From an uncultured Kineothrix sp. (GTDB lineage Bacteria > Bacillota > Clostridia > Lachnospirales > Lachnospiraceae), in assembly GCA_910588855.1 (NCBI GenBank), contig CAJUSR010000044.1:1-14962 (forward strand): DNA of 14,962 nucleotides. The letters run 5' to 3'. Positions 1 through 6,515 of this stretch are shown here, piece after piece. The position numbers and the translations under genes were made by a program. The stretch's first letter is position 1. Each line of letters opens with the position of its first letter. The notes below the pieces were generated by a model that saw only the letters and a list, made by a program, of their open reading frames with translations, was not told the DNA's origin and did no database searches.

Positions 1-187
1 GGAGGAAGAAAGCGGCAATGCCACCGAGCCTGAACAGCCGGATACCCCGGATAAAGACAGCACCGGGCAGGCAGAAGAAAGCCCGCAGGCGTGGAGACCG
101 TGGTGGCTTATCGTGGTCGGCGCGCTGGTGGTCATCATGGGGATCGGTGTATTCTTTGTGGTGAAGAAGAAAGAGGAAGACAATTGA
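1..187 (+). CDS. C-terminus of a membrane-anchored mobile-element protein (5' end outside window)
   Basis: The reading frame is open from base 2 to a TGA at 185-187, giving about 61 residues. It has an acidic, Glu/Pro/Asp-rich linker (about residues 1-30), the aromatic turn AWRPWW, one hydrophobic membrane span of about 18-20 residues (LIVVGALVVIMGIGVFFVV), then a short charged tail KKKEEDN. An acidic linker, a single C-terminal span and a positively charged stop-transfer tail indicate a protein anchored at its C-terminus with its bulk outside the cell. Large anchored proteins of this shape (CD1107/DUF4366 type) occur in Clostridia conjugative elements next to the transfer genes, which fits the recombinases downstream. 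The family assignment is inference because only the tail is visible. Confidence 0.6.
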   Translation, partial: EEESGNATEPEQPDTPDKDSTGQAEESPQAWRPWWLIVVGALVVIMGIGVFFVVKKKEEDN

Positions 188-294
188 TGATATCCCTGAA
201 CCGTACATGGAGTAACAGAATCTGGTTCCAAATAGGACAGAAAGGTGGCAGAACAGAAACATTTATATTGTGATAACGATAGAAGGGGGCAATT

Positions 295-999
295 ATGGAA
301 CGATGGATATTGATAGTATGCCATGAAAGACCACAGTTGGCTGACCTTCAGGGAGAATGGCAGAAAAAAGGCATATCCGCCCGCATCGTCCAGGATGCGG
401 GGGAAGCAGCCGGCGAACTGTCAGGGAATACGGATTATCTGCTGGTTATTATATTTTCAGACGGACGGCAATACTTACCGCCGTTAAAGATTATAAGGGG
501 ATTGATAAAAGCCCCGATCCTGATCTTAGACCGGCAGTATGACAGTACAGAAAAAACGGCTGCGATTAAAGCAGGAGCGGATGAATACATTAAGTGGACA
601 GACAGTTATCTGGAGGAAACCATTGCCAGCGGCCTTGCGCTGATCCGCCGCTATACGGAACTGAACCAGACAAAGCAGCAGGCATCCAGCATTATTTCAA
701 GGGGGAATCTGTTTATCAACGTGGATTACCACGAGGTTATCATCAATTCACAGGAAACGGAATTCCCCCGGTATGAGTTTAACCTGCTCTGCCTGCTTGC
801 ATCCAGTCCGGGGCGGGTATTTACAAATGAGCAGCTTTACCGTGACGTATGGGGTGAAGATTACCTGCGGGATGCCGACAATGGGCTCCACTCCTGCCTG
901 AACCGGATACGCAGGAAACTGGAGGATGCAGGCTGTACCTCCTGCCGGATTGAAAACATACGCGGCGTAGGCTACCGGTTTATTCAGGATACTATATAA
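295..999 (+). CDS. OmpR/PhoB-type response regulator with degenerate receiver domain
   Basis: This 234-residue transcription factor has a receiver fold (residues 1-115, ILIV strand at 5-8, GADEYI at 94-99) and a C-terminal OmpR-type winged helix (about 130-232, with SSPGRVFTNEQLY, DVWG and the closing RGVGYRF). The start is ATG 295 behind AGAAGGGGG. The receiver lacks the phosphorylation chemistry. The acidic pair after strand 1 is C9-H10 followed by E11. The usual phospho-Asp position falls on I52. The switch Thr/Ser is D79. The conserved Lys is W101, with K100 beside it. It is therefore probably a phosphorylation-independent regulator. No histidine kinase gene lies beside it in the window. 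A terminator follows at once, so it is the last gene of its transcript. Its targets are unknown; the 1053-1089 boxes are one candidate. Confidence 0.85.
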   Translation: MERWILIVCHERPQLADLQGEWQKKGISARIVQDAGEAAGELSGNTDYLLVIIFSDGRQYLPPLKIIRGLIKAPILILDRQYDSTEKTAAIKAGADEYIKWTDSYLEETIASGLALIRRYTELNQTKQQASSIISRGNLFINVDYHEVIINSQETEFPRYEFNLLCLLASSPGRVFTNEQLYRDVWGEDYLRDADNGLHSCLNRIRRKLEDAGCTSCRIENIRGVGYRFIQDTI

Positions 1000-1002
1000 G
1001 AC

Positions 1003-1039
1003 AAAAATGGTATAACCCTTTCGGTTATGCCGTTTTTTT
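1003..1039 (+). terminator. Rho-independent terminator after the response regulator
   Basis: GGTATAACC (1009-1017) pairs with GGTTATGCC (1023-1031) over 9 bp with one G-U pair and a 5-nt loop. Seven T residues follow at 1033-1039. It begins a few bases after the regulator stop codon. Confidence 0.9.
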
Positions 1040-1052
1040 GTCGCAATTTGCG

Positions 1053-1112
1053 TTATCTGCTTATCTTTTGATAACCCGGCGATTATCTGTTGACAAAATC
1101 ACCGTTTATAAT
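1053..1112 (+). promoter_or_regulatory. Possible activator-dependent promoter with three TTATCT boxes
   Basis: The boxes TTATCTG (1053-1059), TTATCTT (1061-1067) and TTATCTG (1083-1089) precede a consensus -10 TATAAT at 1107-1112. The outer boxes are 30 bp apart (about three helical turns), and the last one occupies the -35 position for this -10. OmpR-family proteins bind direct repeats in this way. The TTGACA at 1090-1095 is only 11 bp from TATAAT, so it is not a usable -35 for it. This is inference from arrangement only. Confidence 0.35.
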
Positions 1113-1233
1113 TCCTTTTATTACAAATAAGCAGGGAAATCAGCGAAAACTTTAGGAACTAATATCATTTCCCGTTGGTAAGGGGAATATATTGGGAAGT
1201 CCGGGGAAAGAAACAGAAACGAAACAGTTACAT

Positions 1234-1271
1234 AGAAGCGCCGCAGTCCTTACGGGGATTGCGGCGCTTCT
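1234..1271 (+). other. Strong 12-bp hairpin in the leader
   Basis: AGAAGCGCCGCA (1234-1245) is perfectly complementary to TGCGGCGCTTCT (1260-1271), with a 14-nt loop. No T tract follows, so it is not a standard terminator. It may be an RNA stability or processing element. Confidence 0.55.
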
Positions 1272-1332
1272 GTTATCGACAAAAACCCCCCTGCATATTT
1301 ATGAAATACCAATAAAATACAAAAAGCATCCC

Positions 1333-1367
1333 GCCGTGCCTGGTATCTTCCGGGCGCGGCTTTTTTT
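1333..1367 (+). terminator. Rho-independent terminator upstream of the sigma factor gene
   Basis: GCCGTGCCTGG (1333-1343) pairs with CCGGGCGCGGC (1350-1360) over 11 bp with two G-U pairs and a 6-nt loop. Seven T residues follow at 1361-1367. Its position 100 bp before the sigma factor start allows transcript isolation or attenuation. Confidence 0.85.
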
Positions 1368-1466
1368 ATGTCTTTTTTTGCCGTGTGGTGTCGCTTTCCC
1401 ACGGTGCCGTTCCCCGCCCTCCGGGATTCTGGAACTTATTCATTTTCAGGATTTCGGAGGGAAACC

Positions 1467-1916
1467 ATGCAGGAAAAAGATTTTTATTTATACATAGATG
1501 GGCAGCCTGTACCGGTGAGCAGGGAAGTGTACCGGGAATATTACCGCGCCGAGGACAAGGAACGTTATTTTATGGGGAAGCTGAAAAAAGGGCGTACAAA
1601 AGTCAACCCGGAAACACAGGAAATACAATACATCCCCAGCCGGGAACTGTCCTATGAGCAGCTTGCGGAGCAGGACTGGCAGTTTACCGCATCCGGCGAT
1701 TCCGTGGAGGACAGGGTGGTCAGGGCCGCAATGATGGAGAAATTGCAGGCTGTATTGCAAAGCCTTTCCGCAGAGGAACTGGCATTGCTTAACGAACTGT
1801 TCTATCTGGAAAAGACGGAGCGGGAAGTGGCTGGGATGTATGCCGTCTCACAGAATACCATCCATTACCGGAAAAACAGGCTTTTGGACAAGCTGAGAAA
1901 AATGATGGAAAAATAA
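1467..1916 (+). CDS. Small sigma-70-like factor of a conjugative element
   Basis: Starting at ATG 1467, behind CGGAGGG (1456-1462) at good spacing, the product is 149 residues; an in-frame upstream extension lacks a ribosome binding site. The N-terminal part is charged and aromatic (FYLYIDGQPVPVSREVYREY). The C-terminal 50 residues (about 100-148, LSAEELALLNELFYLEKTEREVAGMYAVSQNTI split by its turn) form a helix-turn-helix of the sigma-70 region 4 kind. Proteins of this size and layout are common in Tn916/Tn1549-type elements, where they are thought to direct transcription of element genes. The region 2 core-binding motifs are not obvious, so it may act as an accessory regulator. It stands alone, with a terminator upstream and a long gene-free region downstream. 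Confidence 0.8.
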   Translation: MQEKDFYLYIDGQPVPVSREVYREYYRAEDKERYFMGKLKKGRTKVNPETQEIQYIPSRELSYEQLAEQDWQFTASGDSVEDRVVRAAMMEKLQAVLQSLSAEELALLNELFYLEKTEREVAGMYAVSQNTIHYRKNRLLDKLRKMMEK

Positions 1917-2486
1917 TCAAATTCTTTTCTATCAGGATGCGGTTTTAGTCCCTTACATTATGAGGGGGTTCTGCTCCCTCTTACGGACATTGGAAAATAA
2001 CAGGGTGAATCTCTGTTCATAACCAGTATTCAAGTTTCTCCTGCTGTGCGGGGCTGTAAAGCAAGCGGCCCAGGCACGGGCGCGATGACTGCCTGCGGGC
2101 GCGGGGAGGATAAAGGAGGGAAGCTGTTTTCCCCTTCCTGCCTGGCCTGCCCCGTCAAACAAGATGACTTCAAAGGCACGAGCGGCAACCCGGAGGGCCT
2201 GTGACCGGCGTGTGGCAGCGCCGGGACCGCCATGAGCCGCCAGTAAAGGAGAACCAGCATATTCCCGTACCGCAGGGTGAAAGGGGGATACTGAGGGCAT
2301 GGCCTGGGCAGCTTAGTCACCTGCCGCCACCTGCTGTTGGTATCATGGCGCTTATGGAGCTGCAGGCGGCTTGGATATTCCCGTGCCGGGGGTGAGCAGT
2401 AAGGCAGTCCGGCTGCCTGACAATACGGCACAAGACAGGATTTTTTGATTTTTATGGGAACCGGCACCGGACAGGGAGGATATAAC
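1917..2486 (+). other. GC-rich gene-free region with several hairpins
   Basis: About 570 bp between the sigma factor and the next plausible start. Open frames exist on both strands, but none combines a ribosome binding site with recognisable protein sequence. Visible structures are GAGGGGG/CTCCCTC (1962-1968 with 1974-1980), enclosed by GTCC/GGAC (1948-1951 with 1985-1988), CCGGCG/CGCCGG (2205-2210 with 2219-2224), and GGCAG/CTGCC around 2403-2417. The high GC and repeated pairing suggest a structured RNA, a DNA-processing site or decayed coding sequence. The sequence does not decide among these. Confidence 0.35.
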
Positions 2487-2672
2487 GTGTCTGTCCGGGC
2501 GGTTTTCCCTTTCCTATCTCCGGCAGGTGTGAAAAAGCATCTGCCGGATTTCTTACGGGATGTAAGACCTGGCACCGCAAGCCTTTTTTCGATGCGTTTT
2601 GATGAATGGGCGGCGTTTGCGGCGCAAGGTGTTCCATCCCGCTGGTATACAGGGGGAACAGATTTTTTGTGA
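2487..2672 (+). CDS. Possible 61-residue protein, unknown function
   Basis: A GTG start at 2487 stands six bases after GGGAGGA (2474-2480), and the frame runs 61 codons to TGA 2670-2672. The product begins VSVRAVFPFLSPAG and ends RWYTGGTDFL. I do not recognise it. The ribosome binding site and start lie in the loop of an 8-bp hairpin (CCGGACAG 2467-2474 with CTGTCCGG 2491-2498), which could hide them. The first codons share a 19-base identity with the third recombinase gene, so this frame may instead be a shuffled or decayed fragment. It has no detectable domain or membrane span. Confidence 0.3.
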   Translation: MSVRAVFPFLSPAGVKKHLPDFLRDVRPGTASLFSMRFDEWAAFAAQGVPSRWYTGGTDFL

Positions 2673-2725
2673 TAAGACAACCTTAACGGGAAATAGAATA
2701 TAGAAAGGCGGTCAAGGGGCAGGAT

Positions 2726-2998
2726 ATGGAACTGACAAGGGAAAAGTTACAGGAGATGGCGGCTGTGGATATACGGGATGTGGATATTAACAGCCTGACG
2801 GATTTAAGGGATATTGTGGTAGACACGAAAAAGCCTGTCGCCCAGAAGCTGGCTTCATTTGCAGCGCAGACCAATAACGTATACGTCCACCGGATCGGGG
2901 ACTATATCGTGAAAGTCCGTTTTATGAAGGAAGGGCCGACCATTGATGATAAGATGGAAGAATATTTAAGAAGGCTTGCGGAGATACATATTTAGCCG
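2726..2998 (+). CDS. DUF6870-like small mobile-element protein
   Basis: This 89-residue protein starts at ATG 2726 behind AAGGGGCAGGAT, with its stop at about 2993-2998 (final codons ATA TTT TAG). The N-terminal pattern ELTREKLQEMAAVDIRDVD, followed by LTDLRDIVVDT and a C-terminal VVKVRF-like strand and amphipathic helix, matches my memory of the DUF6870 small proteins found beside recombinases in Clostridia elements. It is hydrophilic with no signal peptide, so it is cytoplasmic. Its function is not established. It may share a transcript with the recombinases, whose first gene begins about 145 bp downstream. The family call is from recollection of pattern, not from a search. Confidence 0.7.
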
Positions 2999-3017
2999 GA
3001 ATAAAAGGAGTTTGTTC

Positions 3018-3116
3018 TTGAAAGAACGGAAAAGTTATGTTAATCTAAAGTCAGGACTTGATTCAGTGGAAGCCCTGGCTTTTAGATATGAGCGGGATAA
3101 CGGCTATCCTTGTTAG
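3018..3116 (+). CDS. Possible 32-residue leader peptide upstream of the recombinases
   Basis: AAAGGAG (3004-3010) stands seven bases before a TTG start at 3018, and the frame runs 32 codons to TAG 3114-3116 (LKERKSYVNLKSG ... YERDNGYPC). The peptide is hydrophilic and unrecognised. The middle of the frame (3043-3087) forms a long hairpin, so translation here could alter folding before the first recombinase start at 3143. Good spacing of the ribosome binding site is the main support. The shortness and TTG start make the call tentative. Confidence 0.4.
   Translation: MKERKSYVNLKSGLDSVEALAFRYERDNGYPC
3043..3087 (+). promoter_or_regulatory. Long imperfect hairpin in the recombinase leader
   Basis: ATCTAAAGTCAGGACTT (3043-3059) pairs with AAGCCCTGGCTTTTAGAT (3070-3087) with one bulge, one mismatch, G-U pairing and a 10-nt loop. 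It lies between the ribosome binding site of the small ORF and the first recombinase start. There is no T tract, so it is a leader structure or a protein-binding site rather than a terminator. Confidence 0.5.
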
Positions 3117-3142
3117 CTAATAAAAAGTCAGGGGTGATACAG

Positions 3143-4810
3143 TTGAAAGAAAAACAATTCTATGCGGCCATGTACCTCCGTCTTTCAAAGGATGACGAGG
3201 ACAGGGGCAGTTTAAATAAGTCCGAGAGCAACAGCATCGGAAATCAGAGGGAACTCATCAAATCATTCTTAAGGGAGCAGCCGGACATAGAGCTTTACGA
3301 TATCTATGTGGACGACGGCTTTTCAGGGAGCAATTTCGACAGGCCAGAATTTAAGAGGATGATCGGCGACATTGAGGCAGGCAGGGTGAACTGCGTGGTA
3401 GTGAAAGACCTGTCCCGTTTCGGGCGCGATTACATTGAATCCGGGAGATATATACAAAAGGTTTTCCCGGCTCTTTCCGTGCGCTTTATTGCGCTTACCG
3501 ACCACTTTGACAGCATATCGGCGGATACGGGGGAAAGCTCCATCGTCTTGCCGGTAAAAAATTTCATAAACGATTCCTACTGCCGGGATATTTCCACAAA
3601 GGTAAAGAGCCAGTTTGCGGTAAAGTATAAAAATGGGGAGTGTATTGCCGCTTTTGCCGCTTACGGGTACAGAAAAAGTGACACAGATAAAAACAGGCTT
3701 GTTATTGATGAATACGCGGCGGAGAACGTGCGGCGGATCTTCGCATGGAAAATCGAAGGGCTGGCATTGTCCGCGATTGCGGAAAAACTGAACAGCCTCG
3801 GTATCCTTTCCCCAAAAGAATATAAAAAGTCTATGGGGCTTTCCTATAATGGCGGCTTTTCAGGAACAGGCAGAAGCGGATGGGGAGGCACAACAATAAA
3901 GCGGATACTGACAAATGAAGTTTACCTGGGGCATATGGTTCAGGGAAAAACGGAAAAGGTAAACTATAAAGTGAAGAAGCATACCGCAAAACCGGAAGGG
4001 GAATGGGTAAAGGTGGAGAATACCCATGAAGCAATCGTTTCTGCCGATGATTTTGCGGTAGTACAGCACCTGCTCAAGGCAGACGGGCGCAAAAGCCCGG
4101 ATTCGGGAACACCCAGCCCTTTCATGGGGATACTGTTCTGTGGCGACTGTGGTGAACAGATGGTGAGGCGGGTAATACGTTATAAAGATACGGCAAAAGT
4201 TTATTACATCTGCTCTACAAAGAACCGTGGGGAAGGGTGCAGCAGGCACAGCATAGAGGAAAGTGTGCTGAAAGGGATCGTCTGTGAGAGTATCCGGAAG
4301 TTTGCAAATTCCTTCCTGAAAGAAAAGGAGCTTTTTGACCGGGCGGTGCAGTATGAGACCAACTTTGAGGCGGTTGCACGGTATGACAGGGAGATCGGGC
4401 GGCTGAAAAAGGAACAGGATAAATATTACTCCCTCTGCTCCGGCCTGTATGAAGATTTACGGGAGGGCGTTGTCACAAAGGAGGAATTTGAGCGCCTGCA
4501 CAGCGGCTTCTCGCAGAAAGGGAAGGAACTGGAAGCTGCCATGCAGAAACAGGAACAGCTCATTAAAGATATGTTCAAAAAAGGGGCGCTTTCTGCGGGG
4601 CGACTGAAAACGTTCCAGGACTGTGTGGAGTTGAGGGAGATAGACCGGCATACGCTGAGCAGCCTTGTAAGGCGGATTGATGTATATGAAAACAGGCAGG
4701 TCGTGATCGACTTTTACTTTATGGATACGTTTGCTGTCATGGCAGGCATTGGCCGGAAGGTTCTGACAGACCAGGCAGCGAAAGCACAAACGGCGGAAAG
4801 GAGCGCATAG
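3143..4810 (+). CDS. Large serine recombinase 1 (TndX/TnpX class)
   Basis: A 555-residue site-specific recombinase. The TTG at 3143 is preferred because AGGGGTGA lies just upstream and family proteins start close to the first strand; an upstream in-frame start has no such site. The resolvase domain (about 8-150) has YLRLS with catalytic Ser15, the DDGFSGSNFDRPEF motif and SRFGRD with Arg92 and Arg95. A recombinase domain follows (about 165-290). Next are a zinc ribbon with Cys333, Cys336, Cys357 and Cys366, and a long coiled coil. Such enzymes cut and rejoin DNA at short attachment sites to integrate and excise an element. It is the first of three consecutive recombinases, and its stop is one base before the next start, implying coupled translation. 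Confidence 0.92.
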   Translation: MKEKQFYAAMYLRLSKDDEDRGSLNKSESNSIGNQRELIKSFLREQPDIELYDIYVDDGFSGSNFDRPEFKRMIGDIEAGRVNCVVVKDLSRFGRDYIESGRYIQKVFPALSVRFIALTDHFDSISADTGESSIVLPVKNFINDSYCRDISTKVKSQFAVKYKNGECIAAFAAYGYRKSDTDKNRLVIDEYAAENVRRIFAWKIEGLALSAIAEKLNSLGILSPKEYKKSMGLSYNGGFSGTGRSGWGGTTIKRILTNEVYLGHMVQGKTEKVNYKVKKHTAKPEGEWVKVENTHEAIVSADDFAVVQHLLKADGRKSPDSGTPSPFMGILFCGDCGEQMVRRVIRYKDTAKVYYICSTKNRGEGCSRHSIEESVLKGIVCESIRKFANSFLKEKELFDRAVQYETNFEAVARYDREIGRLKKEQDKYYSLCSGLYEDLREGVVTKEEFERLHSGFSQKGKELEAAMQKQEQLIKDMFKKGALSAGRLKTFQDCVELREIDRHTLSSLVRRIDVYENRQVVIDFYFMDTFAVMAGIGRKVLTDQAAKAQTAERSA

Positions 4811-4811
4811 C

Positions 4812-6515
4812 ATGGGCAGAGTGTCAAAGAGGACTTCCGCCCCTGCTGTGGCGGATAAAAAAACGAGAACATGTTACAAAGCAGGCATTTATGCAAGGCT
4901 TTCATCAGACCAGGACAGGAAAAAGAACGAATCCGTAGAAGTGCAGGTAAAGATTGCGGAAAAGCATATCGAAGAACTGAACCGGGAAGGGACAGAGCGG
5001 ATAGAGATCATAGACCGTTATACAGACCTGGGGAAAACGGGGAGCAATTTTGAACGTGACGAGTTTCAGAGGCTTATGCAGGACATACGGCTGGGCGACA
5101 TTGACTGCGTAGTGGTCAAAGACCTTTCCCGGTTTGGACGGAACTATCTGGAAGCGGGAAATTATATTGAGAAAATCTTCCCGTTCCTGGGCGTCCGATT
5201 TATTGCGGTTGCTGACGGCCTTGATACGGGACACCGCGGAAGCGATACAAAGCAGATGGCAACGGAGATAAAAAATCTTGTCAACGATATGTATGCAAAG
5301 GACTTTTCCGTAAAAGCAAAGCAGCATCTAAAGCAAAGACGGCAGGAAGGCTCCTATGTGGGAGGACCGCCGCCCTACGGTTACAAAGCCGCGTGGGACA
5401 AGAAAATACGGAAACTAACGCCGGATGAAAATACTGCGGGGATTGTGAAGCATATTTTCAGGCTGTTTATTGAAACGGGCAGCTTCACGGCGGTGGCGGA
5501 TGACCTGAACAGGAAAAAGTGCAACCCGCCGTCTGTGTATAAGAAAACCGGAAAAGTCTTTTTTGACCCGGAACAGGGAGAATACAAAGGCTGGGATAAA
5601 GGCTCTGTGGAGCGTATCGTGAAAAGTGAGACATACACCGGGAAGCTGGTGCAGGGACGGACTTCCATCACTGTAAGGGACGAGAAAAACCGTATCCACA
5701 AAGCGGAGGAAGAATGGGTAGTCAAAGAAAATGCCCATGAACCTGTTATTGATGCGGCGGTGTTTGCAGAAGCGGCAAAAGTAAGGGAAAGGCTCCATGA
5801 AAGGACGAAATCCCATGACCATCCGACAAAAGGATGCCCGATTGGGGAGAATATTTTTGACAGTGTGCTTTACTGCGGCGTGTGCGGCAGGAAAATGACG
5901 CGGCACAGTTATGTGAAAACCTATGCGGATGGCAGGAAGGCAAGACTGGACGGTTATTTCTGCTTAAACGGCGGGCAGACAAAAGTGGAGAGCTGCCCTG
6001 CATCAAACCGTATTTCAAAGGCGGAACTGGTGGATATCCTGTTACCTCTCCTTAGAATGGAGTTTTCCGTGTATTTAGGAAAACCAAAGCAGTATACGGA
6101 GGTTGTAAAAGAGCAGCTCAGGACAGCCGGGACAGTGGTTGATACAAAAATCAAGAAAGCAGAAAGGGAGACCTCCTCGGCAAAAGAGGAGGAACGGACA
6201 AAATATGTGGAATACCGTGAGGGCATTATCCCCCAGAGCGAGTATGTTGCTTATAAGATGCGGCAGGAGGGGAGGTTAAAAGACTTAAGCCGGCAGAGGG
6301 AGGAACTGGAAGCAGAAAGGAAGAACCTTAATACTGTATCGGGGAAATACCTTGCGGCGGCCCGTGCCCTGCTCCGGTTAAAAAGCGGCAGGGAACTGAC
6401 AAGGGAAATGGTAGAATCCCTGATCCAGAAGATTTATGTCTATCCGGGGAAGCGGATAGAAGTGGAGTTCGCCTATACAAATGAACTGCTGGAGGGGGTG
6501 CTTATAAATGGATAA
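4812..6515 (+). CDS. Large serine recombinase 2
   Basis: A 567-residue recombinase starting at ATG 4812, one base after the stop of recombinase 1, with AAAGGAG at the end of the preceding gene. After a basic N-terminal extension of about 20 residues, the resolvase domain has IYARLS with catalytic Ser31, GKTGSNFERDEF and VKDLSRFGRN. A recombinase domain with GGPPPYGYK follows, then a zinc ribbon beginning Cys355/Cys358 and a Lys/Glu-rich coiled coil (about 430-520). All catalytic landmarks are present, so it is predicted to be active. Together with its neighbours it may form a multi-recombinase excision/integration machine, or the three may work at different sites. Its end overlaps the next gene by 8 bases. 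Confidence 0.92.
   Translation: MGRVSKRTSAPAVADKKTRTCYKAGIYARLSSDQDRKKNESVEVQVKIAEKHIEELNREGTERIEIIDRYTDLGKTGSNFERDEFQRLMQDIRLGDIDCVVVKDLSRFGRNYLEAGNYIEKIFPFLGVRFIAVADGLDTGHRGSDTKQMATEIKNLVNDMYAKDFSVKAKQHLKQRRQEGSYVGGPPPYGYKAAWDKKIRKLTPDENTAGIVKHIFRLFIETGSFTAVADDLNRKKCNPPSVYKKTGKVFFDPEQGEYKGWDKGSVERIVKSETYTGKLVQGRTSITVRDEKNRIHKAEEEWVVKENAHEPVIDAAVFAEAAKVRERLHERTKSHDHPTKGCPIGENIFDSVLYCGVCGRKMTRHSYVKTYADGRKARLDGYFCLNGGQTKVESCPASNRISKAELVDILLPLLRMEFSVYLGKPKQYTEVVKEQLRTAGTVVDTKIKKAERETSSAKEEERTKYVEYREGIIPQSEYVAYKMRQEGRLKDLSRQREELEAERKNLNTVSGKYLAAARALLRLKSGRELTREMVESLIQKIYVYPGKRIEVEFAYTNELLEGVLING

Larger units (their letters stand above)
1040..1466 (+). other. Gene-free leader between regulator and sigma factor
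   Basis: About 430 bp with no credible gene. It holds the candidate promoter at 1053-1112, a 12-bp perfect hairpin at 1234-1271, a terminator at 1333-1367 and the sigma factor ribosome binding site at 1457-1462. A short transcript from the promoter to the terminator is possible. Alternatively the terminator may attenuate the sigma factor gene. Confidence 0.5.

Noticed and set aside
1090..1112. TTGACA followed by TATAAT
   Set aside because: The spacing is only 11 bp, so the two cannot form one standard promoter. Reinterpreted as a -10 with upstream activator boxes.
2225..2240. 15 of 16 bases shared with recombinase 3 at 7351-7366 (GACCNCCATGAGCCGC)
   Set aside because: Not collinear with the 19-base match, and short enough to be chance in GC-rich sequence.
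2201..2395. Plus-strand 64-codon frame
   Set aside because: GTG start without a ribosome binding site, low-complexity and unrecognised translation, and it overlaps predicted hairpins.
2030..2680. Long minus-strand open frame (216 codons), and an overlapping minus frame at 1953-2300
   Set aside because: No ribosome binding site or recognisable motif. The composition is Pro/Arg/Ser-rich, as expected of open frames in GC-rich non-coding sequence. Kept only as part of the unexplained region.
1917..2700. Group II intron or CRISPR array in the gene-free region
   Set aside because: No intron domain V-like hairpin or reverse transcriptase, and no regularly spaced repeats.
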